A stretch of 64,000 nucleotides of DNA from NCBI RefSeq assembly GCF_963675165.1, contig NC_087377.1:7767122-7831121 (forward strand), written 5' to 3'. The translations under genes and the position numbers were made by a program. A model generated the notes under the pieces. It saw nothing but the letters and a program-made list of their open reading frames with translations, was not told where the DNA came from and did not search any database. The DNA is from Halichondria panicea (Eukaryota > Porifera > Demospongiae > Suberitida > Halichondriidae). Position 1 is the stretch's first letter, and each line of letters begins with the position of its first letter. Positions 12,948 through 22,976 of the stretch are shown here, one piece after another.

Positions 12948-15900
12948 ATGGCTTGCTGCAGATGTAATCGCACAGGGCGCTGCCAAAACTGCAGATGTGT
13001 GAAAAGTGGTCGTCTTTGTCAGGGTTGTCTTCCTCAAAGACTGGGGTCGTGTGTTAATACCGCCCATACCCCATCACCTGATGTCACTGACACTGACATA
13101 GCCTCTCCCTCACAACCATAGAACAGTACAAGCACTCAGCCCTCGATGGTACCCACCTCGCCACATCCCTCGAATGGACCAAATACTCAGGAGAATACAA
13201 GTCCCCCTAATTCTCCTCTCCAACTTCCAGGCTTTTCACCAACCATAGCAGGGACTTTCACCTGGGGTTCATACGATGCCCCCACGTTCATAAACTCTCT
13301 CAAGGCTGCCTATAATGAAGTGGTACATTGGAAGCCAAACTTCTTCAAGGTTCCATATGGCACAACTGGGAAATCGTTTGTTTCAGAATTGTCTAGACTG
13401 TACAAAGCTTTCGCATCAACATCTGCCATGGAATGCATCGCACTTAAAGCCACCATTGTCGCACCCATCCTATTGCTACAGAAACCCTCTGCCAAGTCCA
13501 AGGCCAAAGACCATAGTACCTGCCTTGAAAGACGCCTGCGTACATGGCTAGATGGCAACCTGCAGGACCTACTCTTAGAAGGAAGAACAATTCAACAGAG
13601 AATTCCTAAACAGAACCCAGACATCAGCGAGAAACATGAGAAAAACCTTTCTCGGTCCTTTGCTAACAAAATGTTTGAAGGGAACACAAAAGCAGCCATC
13701 CGCCTGCTAACAGAAGATTCAAAGGGAGGTGTACTTCGCTTGGGGGACCACATTGGGGAGAACCAGACAGTGAAAGATGTGCTGATAGAGAAACACCCTC
13801 CAGCTCAGTCCGCGTCTCCTGACTCTATAATCAAAGATGATCCACCCGAGGTTCATCCTGTACTATACGAACAAATTGATGCCACCCTGATAAGATCTGC
13901 TGCCTTGAGAACTACGGGTGCAGCGGGACCCTCTGGCCTTGATGCCGCCTGCTGGAGAAGACTCTGCACGTCCTTTAAAGGGGCTTCGAATGATCTGTGC
14001 CACTCCATCGCCATCTCTGCCCAGAGACTTTGCACCAGTCTGATAGATCCATCCACCACTGCCCCTCTACTAGCATGTCGTCTAATAGACCTCAATAAAA
14101 ATCCGGGCGTACGCCCTATAGGTATAGGAGACACGGCAAGGCGGATCATGGCCAAGGCAATCTTGACAATTACTAGACAGGATGTACAGGAAACCACTGG
14201 TTCAGTACAACTCTGCGCTGGACAAATTTCGGGCATTGAGGCTGCGGTACACGCAGCTACTACACTCTTCCAACAAGACGACACAGAGGCTATCCTGCTT
14301 GTGGACGCAAGCAATGCGTTCAACGCACTCAACCGCCTTGTGGCCCTGCACAACATCCGTCGTCTCTGTCCCCCACTGGCCACAGTTTTGATCAATACGT
14401 ACAGGGTACCAACTGAACTATTTGTTGATGGTGACGTGCTCTACTCCTGTGAAGGCACCACTCAAGGGGACCCCCTAGCTATGCCCATGTACGCATTGGC
14501 TACAGTACCCATCATCAAGAGATTACATTCCCTCTCCGAAGACATTGATCAGGTGTGGTATGCGGATAACGCCGCTGCAGCAGGGAAAATTGTCAGATTA
14601 CAGGAATGGTGGACCAATCTTTCTACACTAGGTCCCAAGTTTGGATACTTTCCAAACCCCCAAAAAACATGGCTTGTCACCAAAGAGAAGCACCTTTCCT
14701 CAGCTACAACCCTCTTTGCTAACACTGGAGTGCAAGTCACCTCGGAGGGCAGACCATACCTAGGGGCCGCACTTGGCACTGAAGAATTTGTCACCTCACA
14801 CGTGCAAGACAAAGTTGGAATGTGGTCTAAGGTTCTGGATAAGCTAACTGTGGTCGCAGAAACACAACCACATGCTGCTCATGCTGCTTTCACTCACGGT
14901 CTCTCCAACAAATGGTCATACCTCACACGTACCATCCAAGGCATTGGAAACCTCCTAGAACCGCTGGAATCAACAATCAGAATGAAACTTTTACCCACCC
15001 TGACGGGTCAACCACCCCCATCCGACGAAATGCGTGACCTCCTAGCCCTACCAGCGAGATTGGGCGGTATAGCAATAAGCAACCCCACTGCTGTGACTGA
15101 GGCAGAATTCTCCGCTTCCACCAAAGTTGCTGGCCCCCTTAAGAACACCATCCTCCAACAAAGCTTCGAGTATGCCACAGAAGTAGCCGAGGCTCAAGTG
15201 AAAGCCAGGAATGAGGTCCGCCGATCAAATCGGGAACACTGTAAACATACAGCGGACACCCTGAAGCAATCCCTTTCTACCACTCTAAAAAGATCTATGG
15301 ACTTAGCACAAGAGAAAGGCGCTTCTAACTGGCTCACCTCCCTCCCCATCCAAGAATTTGGATTTGCCTTACATAAAGGAGCTTTTCGAGATGCCCTCTC
15401 ACTTCGCTACAGTTGGCAACCATCAGGAGTCCCCTCATCTTGTGCATGCGGCAAACAATTCTCAGTCGATCACGCTCTGTCATGCCCTAAGGGCGGTTTC
15501 ACCATCACCAGGCACAATGAAATAAGGGATTTAACGGCCAACCTACTCACTGAAATTTGCAGTGACGTCTGTGTAGAGCCTGAACTACAACCTGTAAGTG
15601 GTGAAGAACTAATCGGGCTGTCAGCAAATGTCCAAGACGGTGCCAGATTAGACATTGCGTGTAATGGCTTCTGGGGTGGGCGCTTTGAACGTACATATCT
15701 AGATGTACGAGTGTTTAATCCCCATGCAAAATCAAACCAACACACCAACTGCTACAGGAAGCATGAACTTGAAAAGAAAAGACAATACGAACAACGCGTC
15801 AGAGATATCGAACACGCCTCATTCACTCCTTTGATGATGTCAGCCACAGGTGGTATGGCCAACCAGGCCACTGTGTTCTACAAAAGGCTTGCCTCAAACT

Positions 15901-16082
15901 TGGCAATCAAATCTAATGAAAGCTACAGTAGAACACTGTCCTGGCTAAGGAGCAGAATTACATTCTCTCTCCTACGCTCTGCCATTCAGTGCATCAGAGG
16001 ATCCCGCTCCAGTCGTGGACAGCCAGCCAGGTCCCAGAATCACCCCTCAGCGGACCAGCGGACCTGGCCAACTCGGAACTAA
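12948..16082 (+). pseudogene. RT plus restriction-like endonuclease ORF, interrupted by a TAG
   Basis: The long open frame is 13146-16082 (978 codons). The same frame starts earlier at ATG 12948 with a Cys-rich stretch (CRCNRTGRCQNCRC, then CQGCLP), which a TAG at 13119 cuts off; that segment looks like a nucleic-acid-binding motif of the original N terminus. From the 13146 start, RT motifs are LVDASNAFNALNR (D387), GTTQGDPLAM (439-447) and YADN (472-475). The C terminus has C766-A-C768-G, H776, C780, RHNEIRD, then D836 and LDVRV (D853), the zinc knuckle plus PD-(D/E)XK pattern of R2/NeSL-type endonucleases. The expected YADD reads YADN. TAG plus this substitution argue that the copy is inactive. 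Family assignment is from motifs only. Confidence 0.8.
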
Positions 16083-16185
16083 ACTTCAATGAATAAATAC
16101 ATGGTTTTAACTTTTACATGACTTTAGTTTTTTCATTACATTAACCCTGTCCTCAATAACGTCACGTATGTCATGTTATAACATT

Positions 16186-16187
<2 letters not shown>

Positions 16188-16219
<32 letters not shown>
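16188..16219 (+). other. poly(A) tail of the retrotransposon
   Basis: An A run of about 30 bases after the ORF, preceded by AATAAA near 16092 (GAATGAATAAATACATG). It marks the 3' end of the inserted copy and is long enough to suggest a fairly recent insertion. Confidence 0.8.
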
Positions 16220-16224
<5 letters not shown>

Positions 16225-16429
16225 GAAGCACTGCCGTAGCCAAATGATGTTTTGCCTATACAGATCCTGCTTATTTGTGTCTATGTTGACGAACTGGCCT
16301 GCATACATTTCCTTGGTTAAATCTCTTTTGTATGTTTTTTACATTTATAACCAAAAATGCTAAAATGGAGGCTGTAAAAGACGAGAAAGTTTTATATTAG
16401 TTTGTGCCCCTTTTAAGAAGCACTGCTGT

Positions 16430-16487
16430 TAGCCTCGATTCCAGGCCGATTAAAATATGTATTTTAATCGGCCTTGAATCGAGGCTA
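16430..16487. mobile_element. 58-bp hairpin MITE with 9-bp target duplication
   Basis: TAGCCTCGATTCCAGGCCGA folds on TCGGCCTTGAATCGAGGCTA. CACTGCTGT flanks both sides (16421-16429 and 16488-16496). The surrounding sequence is the second unit of a local tandem duplicate (compare 16225-16330), whose first unit lacks the insert and so serves as an empty site. Confidence 0.85.
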
Positions 16488-16690
16488 CACTGCTGTAAGC
16501 CTATGATGTTTTACCTACATATCTTGTTTTTTTGTGTCTTTGTTGATCAACTAGGCTGCATAAATTCTTGATTTTGATTTCCTAAAGTTATAAATGGAGG
16601 CTACAAAAAATGAAAAAAGACTTTTTAAAAGTCGACGTAGCACATCACAGATAGTCACGTTTTTTCGACCGTTGCCTACTTTATCTCTGG

Positions 16691-16727
16691 CTAGACTGAC
16701 CTTGCAAAAAACCTTGCACACAACTGT
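16691..16727 (+). repeat. 37-bp direct repeat, copy 2
   Basis: One mismatch to 12489-12525. See that entry. Confidence 0.75.
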
Positions 16728-16771
16728 ATTACTGTAACTGGTAATAAAGTGCGTTGTAACTTGTATCAACG

Positions 16772-16827
16772 TAGCCTCGAACGCCTAACCGTTATAAAAG
16801 CGAAAACTCGGCCTGGAATCGAGGCTA
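16772..16827. repeat. TAGCCTCG-family MITE
   Basis: Begins TAGCCTCGAACGCC and ends CGGCCTGGAATCGAGGCTA with the family's internal CCGTTATAAAAGCGAAAACT. The left arm is shortened. No clear target duplication. Confidence 0.65.
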
Positions 16828-16844
16828 CATATAAACGTACATAC

Positions 16845-17252
16845 CAGGGGCGGATCCAGGAATTTTGAAAAGGAGGGGCAGTTTGAAGAAAATTTTTACT
16901 AAAAAAAATGTCACTCAGTGTAACTTTTCTGATCACATATTGATTGATGACAGTATGACATACATAGTAGTAGCCTCAATCCCAGGCCGATCCGTCTCTA
17001 ATTGAACGCTAGGTCGCCGGAGGCGACCTAGCGTTCAATTAGAGACGGATCGGCCTGGGATCGAGGCTAACATAGTAGCAAGAGATAGCAGAAATGGATG
17101 AAATCTTGCTCTTCAGCTTCAAAAGTCTACAACTAGAGATCGTCTGCTATTCTGCATGCTGCAATAATTGATTGCTGCTCTAAGCCACACCCACTTCGTG
17201 AGCCAGAAAGGGGGGGCACACCCTTGTGCCCTGCACTGGATCCGCCACTGCA
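16845..17252. repeat. element with GGCGGATCCAG inverted ends and a nested hairpin
   Basis: GGGGCGGATCCAGG at the left and CACTGGATCCGCCACTG at the right are inverted. Related ends occur at 41587-41950 and 48040-48106. A TAGCCTC hairpin (16971-17069) has inserted into it. Confidence 0.55.
16971..17069. mobile_element. 99-bp near-perfect hairpin MITE with 9-bp target duplication
   Basis: The two halves are reverse complements over essentially the whole length, from TAGCCTCAATCCCAGGCCGA to CGGCCTGGGATCGAGGCTA. ACATAGTAG occurs immediately outside both ends (16962-16970, 17070-17078). Such a perfect palindrome implies recent origin or homogenisation. Confidence 0.9.
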
Positions 17253-17334
17253 TGCACTGTATCGTTGAATGAGGCTTTAGATTCTGATTCTATGTACTAA
17301 ACACTCATTAGAGTTCCAGTTGTAAAATCTGAGC

Positions 17335-17494
17335 TAGCCTCGTTTCCAGCCGAGTTGTCTAGCTAGGCCGCCAAATATTTAAAAAATCGGCCTAGGACCG
17401 AGGCTAGCTCAGGTCTAGCCTCGAGTCCAGGCCTAGGTCGCCTATTAAATTAACTTCTTTCTATTAAAAAAAAATCGGCCTGGGACCGAAGCTG
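17335..17494. repeat. two adjacent TAGCCTCG-family MITEs
   Basis: 17335-17406 and 17416-17494 each start TAGCCTCG and end with a CGGCCT...GACCGAGGCT-type terminus. Both are diverged and partly deleted. Confidence 0.65.
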
Positions 17495-17579
17495 TTGTTT
17501 ATCTTATTTGTACACTGTACATGTCACGCGACATTGTTGTTTTCTTTCATTATGTACACTGCAAAGTACCTGCTTAAAA

Positions 17580-17692
17580 CTAGTCTCGCGGGCCATACTC
17601 CACAATCTGATACTAGTAGTATCAGATTGTGGAGTATGGCCCGCGAGACTACTACTAGTATCAGATTGTGGAGTATGGCCCGCGAGACTACG
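17580..17692. repeat. palindrome plus direct repeat (three copies of a 33-bp unit)
   Basis: A unit containing CGCGGGCCATACTCCACAAT is followed by its exact reverse complement and then by a second reverse-complement copy, separated by TAGTAGTA-like linkers. Identity between copies is essentially complete. Confidence 0.85.
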
Positions 17693-17846
17693 ACTACTTA
17701 AAACAACTCAGGTTGACTGTTAATAAGGGCACACACCTATACTAAACACAGCTCTTCAGACTGACGAAGGTACAAAGGAAAAACATAAATTTATAGATGC
17801 TATAATGGGACAAGTACAAAATGTAACAAAGGCTCCAGCTCTCACT

Positions 17847-17889
17847 TAGCCTCGAATCCAGGCCGATAATGGGCCTGGTCTCGAGGCTA
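17847..17889. mobile_element. 43-bp minimal TAGCCTCG hairpin
   Basis: TAGCCTCGAATCCAGGCCGA is followed almost at once by the inverted end GGCCTGGTCTCGAGGCTA. Flanks GCTCTCACT and GCTCTAATT look like a degraded 9-bp target duplication (two mismatches). Confidence 0.7.
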
Positions 17890-18317
17890 GCTCTAATTCG
17901 TTCTGTTGAAAAATGTAACAAAGAAAAATCGAATGGGACCACGCCTAACTAGATAGTTTAAACGCATCACGTGCACCAATGTTTTCAGTCAAAAGGTCAT
18001 TTGCTGTTTTTCAAAATTATTCTCGTTGTAGTGACAATTTTGTGGGTGCCTTTTCTCAATATTAAATGCTTTGGCAGATTATTTTTTTTGATTTGTATAT
18101 ATGTTGTAGTACTCGTGCTAGTAAATGAGGTGCAAATGTTTTGGAGTGATCAAGACACCCACTCTTGATTTATAACAACTTTTATGTACATGTTTTTTAA
18201 TATAATTGTCTTTTTAGGATGTGAAGCAAAAAGCTCGTAAGAAAAAATTCAAGCCATCCTCTATGTATTAGTTAATGTACAGTGTAGAGAAGTTTATGAC
18301 TGTAAACCTCCCGACCA

Positions 18318-18647
18318 CAAGGCTACATTTTGATACCAAGAACATCCTCTATGCTTATTCCATTGTTGAGATATCACTGAAAAACTACATATTCTACTAT
18401 TTCTACCGTTTTGATGACATCACAAGCTGCTAACCACAAATTGATGACACTTTAATCAACCACATAAGTGGGCGTACAATAACTGTAGGCCCACTCTTAA
18501 TTACGTTTGTGGTTGATTAAAGCGTCATTGGTTTGTGGTTTGCAGCTGCGATGTCATCAGAAAATAGTAAATTATGTAGCTTTTCAGTGTTATCTCAGCA
18601 ATGGAATAAGCATATAGGATGTTCTTGGTATCAAAATGTAGCCCATT
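18318..18647. repeat. ~330-bp fold-back element
   Basis: GGCTACATTTTGATACCAAG at the left is inverted at the right (CTTGGTATCAAAATGTAGCC). The arms continue inward through the TTAATCAACCACA pair to a centre near 18483. The flanking 18700-19085 resembles 36600-36785, so a larger dispersed repeat is involved. Confidence 0.75.
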
Positions 18648-19085
18648 TATCTGTAAAGTTACTAAAGAAATTTGAAAGCTAAGCTATTAATTTTTCAGAA
18701 GTTATTACTCTATCCAAAAGTGTACCTGAAAACCAGTAAATCATGAATTATAAACACTGTGAACATATTTAAGACCTATAAAGGGATGGTCAGGATACCT
18801 AAACCATTGAACAATTATGTGATGAAGTCTAGGACCTTAGCTGTACAAGATTACTGTTTTATTACTCTATAACCGATTACAATTTGCTGTTGTTCTATTA
18901 ATCACCACAAACCCACCACCTTATGTTTCCATGGAAAAATTTTTGAGTATGTTGTAGCTTTGTCATTCACCTACACATTGGTATCAACATCATTTCTTAG
19001 AAATATTCCAATCGAAAGATATTTACATTTAAGTACAGCTACTCACAAATTTGTGGTAATCTACTCTCTAAGCTGGATGCACTGT

Positions 19086-20158
19086 TAGCCTCGATCCCAG
19101 GCCGAGTTTTCCCTTTTATAACGGTTAGGCAAACAACCGGACCTGGTACTAGTTGTCTGCACATGCGTCAACCAATTAGCCCATTTCTGGCTATTAGTGT
19201 ATTCTCGTTCACTTTTGTGACATTTATATTCGTGTACTATAATATATATCGTGTACGAAGTCAGTTCCCGTTTTATCATTATTGGAATCGATTGGAATGG
19301 CTCTTAGCTGAAGCTTCTGTCTTCTCTGAAGCTTAGAAAACATTATTCTGAAGACTGAACAACAAGGGAAGAGGTATAAAGCTTTGTTAAGCTTATTAAG
19401 GTCAGATATTTTTGTGTGCCCTATGCTATCAAGTCTTGTTCATGTTTGGCAAGATCTAGGTAGACTATATATAGTATAAATTATGGTGGATCAAGTGAAC
19501 AGTGTGAGCTAGAGAACTTGGTGCTGCCATCATCAGCTTGTTGACAATGGCACTATAACCTGTTTAATACGAGAAATTTAATATGTATACAGATCTACAC
19601 GTATTTAGAATGTCAACTTCTCTGTACAGGAGCAATGGCTATCCCAACAGTGCTCCTCTTGGCTATACTAACGGAGGAGACTGGACAGTTTAAGGTAAGG
19701 GTTTAACTGTCTTTGGTTTCTTTTAATATTGTGCTATACTCCCAGGATTGGAGTATGACCTGCTCGTTCGAGCGTTGCTGGGTAGCTCAGAGGCATCAAG
19801 AGAATCTACGTTTTCAAAATTTAACTGATTTACGAGTTGGGGCCTAGAATCAGAGAAGTCCAGCAGCCTGCTAAATCTTTTTGAAACGTAATTTGAAGGC
19901 ATTCAATCATCCTGAAGTTGTCCTGGGTCACTGTAATCGTGCTGCAGCACAACTGGCGACTCCTCAGGCCCTTGTGAAGCAGCTCTCTATGTGCATATTT
20001 TGTGTACTCACTCTGTGCATTTTCTGTGTACAAATTTCGAAATATTTTTTCCGACCACAAATACAATGAAAATTTGACGCATGCGCAGACAACTAGTACC
20101 AGGCCCAGTTGTTCTCCTACCGTTATAAAAGCGAAAACTCGGCCTGGGATCGAGGCTA
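19086..20158. mobile_element. 1073-bp non-autonomous MULE-like element with ~85-bp TIRs
   Basis: The left end 19086-19171 (TAGCCTCGATCCCAGGCCGA...) is inverted at 20074-20158 with few mismatches. GATGCACTGT directly flanks both ends (19076-19085 and 20159-20168), a 10-bp target duplication. Long TIRs plus 9-10 bp duplications are typical of MULEs. The ends are the same as those of the tiny hairpins elsewhere in the window, so it is the largest clear family member. The inside carries a candidate signal-peptide exon (19635-19694). Confidence 0.88.
19635..19694 (+). pseudogene. candidate captured signal-peptide exon inside the MULE-like element
   Basis: ATG at 19635 begins a 20-codon frame: MAIPTVLLLAILT followed by EETGQFK, then AAG|GTAAGG, a strong donor. 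A hydrophobic core after a short N terminus is what a first exon of a secreted protein looks like. It sits in the middle of a non-autonomous transposon with no obvious downstream exon in the element, so gene capture (a Pack-type event) is a possible explanation. Chance cannot be excluded for so short a frame. Confidence 0.4.
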
Positions 20159-20219
20159 GATGCACTGTATGCACGTTACAATATGGATGTCAACATGCAT
20201 ATGCACGTTACAATAATTA

Positions 20220-20738
20220 CAGGGCCGGCGGAACCGGTCAGGTTGGTCAGGCCAAAACCTGACCACTTTTCTTGAGTTCACTTATTTATTTGGTAACGGT
20301 CGTTAACATTAAAAATGAAAAATTAATTAGTTTGGTAATAATCGTTACTAAACGGTGCTGGTAATAGCTAGATACTGTAATAGACTAGTAGTACCGCAGG
20401 ACAGACTATCTAGTGTCAGATCTAGCTGCTAGCCAAAAGAAAATGTCTCTCTCCAAACTGCAATCGAGTTCCTTTCAGTGTCCTCACATTGGTGCCACTC
20501 CAAACCGGTATCATTCACCGTCTCAGAAATTTTAGGTGCAACCTCATATACCTGTACCAATATTAATTTTTGTGATTGTCTCAATTAAAATGTCAATTTT
20601 AAAATTCATTAAATATTACTCAAAATGCACCAGAATGCACCAGCAAGCACCATTCAAAAAAATTTCCCGGGGGAGGACCCCCAGACCCCCCTTTATGAGT
20701 CTGGCCTGACCACTTTATATTTGCTTCCTCCGGCTCTG
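20220..20738. repeat. ~520-bp inverted-repeat element
   Basis: AGGGCCGGCGGAACC...GGCCAAAACCTGACCAC at the left is inverted imperfectly at the right (GGCCTGACCACTT...CTCCGGCTCTG). No coding content. Confidence 0.55.
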
Positions 20739-20898
20739 AATTATGCATGCAACATACATATGCACGTTATAATAATAATGCATGCAACAAGCATAATTAT
20801 AAACATTAGTATTATGCTGCATGGGATGTCAATAATTATGACCTCAGCATACTTATATTATACACTTATACCCAATGCATGCATGCATGCATGTCCAT

Positions 20899-21777
20899 AT
20901 ACAGAGGAGTAGGAAGATGTTTTTGTAAGGGGGTGCTGATGTGGCTGGAGGCTACTGAAAAATCTGGGGGTCCGGGGGCTTGCCCCCGGAAAATTTTGGC
21001 ATTCTACATTCCCGGAGATAAATTCTGAGCAAATTTGGTATAAATTATCAGTATCAAAATTTGCCCAAATAATTAATTCTACGTGAGTTTACCTGGATAA
21101 ATTGTTCTGCTATTATAGAGTGGGTATGAATATACAATAAGGTTCATGTTCATCATCAGGTTCATGTTCATGTGCAATGTGCTTGCTCGAGATATCTACG
21201 ATGTGGTTCATCTAGCTGACCTTTGTACTGTGTACGTAACTATGCTTGTTTGAGCCCTTTCTCGGTATAGACAAATAGTTAGATAAGTGATACTAGACAG
21301 GCTAGATCTAAATAGAAACAGGTTCTATTCCGCTATATGCAATTGAAATACTGTAGCTAAACTATAGCAAGCGTTCATGCAAATTGACTTCACTATTGCT
21401 GTGCCAACAATTCTTAGATAGAGAGCAAAGTGAGTACAAAATGGCTGCAGGAGCACAAAGTACAGTGATGGAGGCCCTGGGTGGGGCTCACATAAACAAA
21501 GAGAGGAAATGTTAAACAATAGTGAGGCTAAATACTAGAGTCCAAAAGTACAACTTAACAGCAGCAAATTATGGTTTGAATTGTAGTAAATATTACGTAA
21601 TAAAGTATAACATGTATGCACCAACAATGCTAGTATAGCTAGCTAGCTAGCTAGCTAGCTCTAGCTCGACTACTAGCTAGCTAGCTATTCTGAACTTCAT
21701 GGAGCAAGTAGGTAAGGTAGCATGAGATAAGGGGGTGCTCCAGCACCCTGAGCACCCGTGCTTCCTACGCCACTGAT
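20899..21777. repeat. ~880-bp inverted-repeat element
   Basis: CAGAGGAGTAGGAAG and GGGGGTGCTG at the left are mirrored by GGGGGTGCTCC and CTTCCTACGCCACTG at the right, the pattern seen at 6211-7107. It contains an AGCT-rich microsatellite at about 21636-21690. Confidence 0.55.
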
Positions 21778-22189
21778 ATAATAATGATTGATAGACTGAT
21801 TGGTACACACAACATTAATTATTGAGATGACTCCTCCACAAGACTCCAATTTGAGATTATAGGCGTGACATCTTGATTGTGCACGCGCAGTAAAAATATA
21901 AGCCCACTCCACGTGTACCGACACGTGTAGAGTGGGCTTCTAAACATAATCTGCCCTGTTGGCTACTCTCCAAATCTGGAGGCGAGAAAGATAAAGAAGA
22001 AATACCGACAGTGTATCAGACTCTGAGCTAGCTATAGCTAGCTATACGCATGGCTGACAAGATTACTTGCGCCAACAATTATAAATTTTATTGTGCTAGT
22101 CTTATTCTATATAATGAGCACTTGCACTTTAACCCAATGACCACAATAATCTAGACTCCACCCTTTCCGCCTACAAAATTACAGCTCGT

Positions 22190-22976
22190 ATAATCAGAGA
22201 TACAAAAGAAAGGGGATTGGAAACGACCGCCCACGCCCTATGTAAAAGGACTGACATCCGGTGAAGCACTCTGTGTAATTATTGCGCTCGCAAATAATTA
22301 CATGGAGGACTGCGCTACGGTTTTGTATCCCTGGTTTCTAGCTCTCCTATCCACTAGAGATCACTCAGGGCCTGGGAGATACTTGAGAGAAGTAAGCTTA
22401 TACCACTGACAAGCTCTAAGTCCGTTGTCTTTACTCTGCTTCCAATTTTTTTGAGTTTAGCTTGAATTACTCTATGTCAACTTTTCTCTGTCCCTCCTAT
22501 GAAGTCAAAACAGCAAAGGACATTGCTTGACTTGGTTATTATGTATCTAAGTGCTACATAGAATGGCTTTATGCTATAAATAAGCTGTACTGTTCATAAA
22601 CGTTTGCAGTATAGTCCTTTAAACTGCTTTAGTATACTTTTAGACACATCACGGGCCTGTCCCTCCTACGACTTCATAGTAAAGGCTATTTCTTCTTGCA
22701 TAGCATTTATTTGTCTAGTAATAGTGGCTGCGTTGCTTAGTCGACTTTTTAGAGCTAAATTCTCTTTACTTTTTAGAAAAATCAACATTAAAAATTATCA
22801 ATTTCACTGTTTCTATGTACAGCACATTGTAGAGCAGTCAAGACAGGTAATGAGCATGCTGACTATAAATATAATCCTGTGTAGTTTTAGCCACGCCCTA
22901 TAACGCGGAATGCTTCACGCAAAAATTTCGTAAAAATTTCGTTTCCAATCCCCTTTCTTTTGTATCTCTGGTATAA
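22190..22976. mobile_element. ~790-bp MITE with ~37-bp TIRs
   Basis: AGAGATACAAAAGAAAGGGG and the following TTGGAAACGA at the left are exactly inverted at 22939-22970. No transposase is encoded; any frames inside are short. A clear target duplication was not identified. Confidence 0.75.

Larger units (their letters stand above)
12850..16219 (+). mobile_element. R2-like non-LTR retrotransposon with 3' poly(A)
   Basis: A single reverse-transcriptase ORF is followed about 100 bp downstream by an uninterrupted A tract (about 16188-16218). The flanks show a plausible empty site: the left flank ends TGTGCCCCCTTTTTTT and the right flank begins TTTTAAGAAGCACTG, while an uninterrupted relative TTTGTGCCCCTTTTAAGAAGCACTG lies at 16400-16424. 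The insertion is therefore placed at about 12850-16219 within an older tandem duplicate. No LTRs and no long TIRs are visible, consistent with a target-primed element. Left boundary uncertain by tens of bases. Confidence 0.75.

Noticed and set aside
19769-19850. tRNA or SINE-like box A (GGGTAGCTCAGAGG)
   Set aside because: No matching box B (GTTCGANNCC) at the right distance and no cloverleaf could be folded; probably chance within the MULE-like element.
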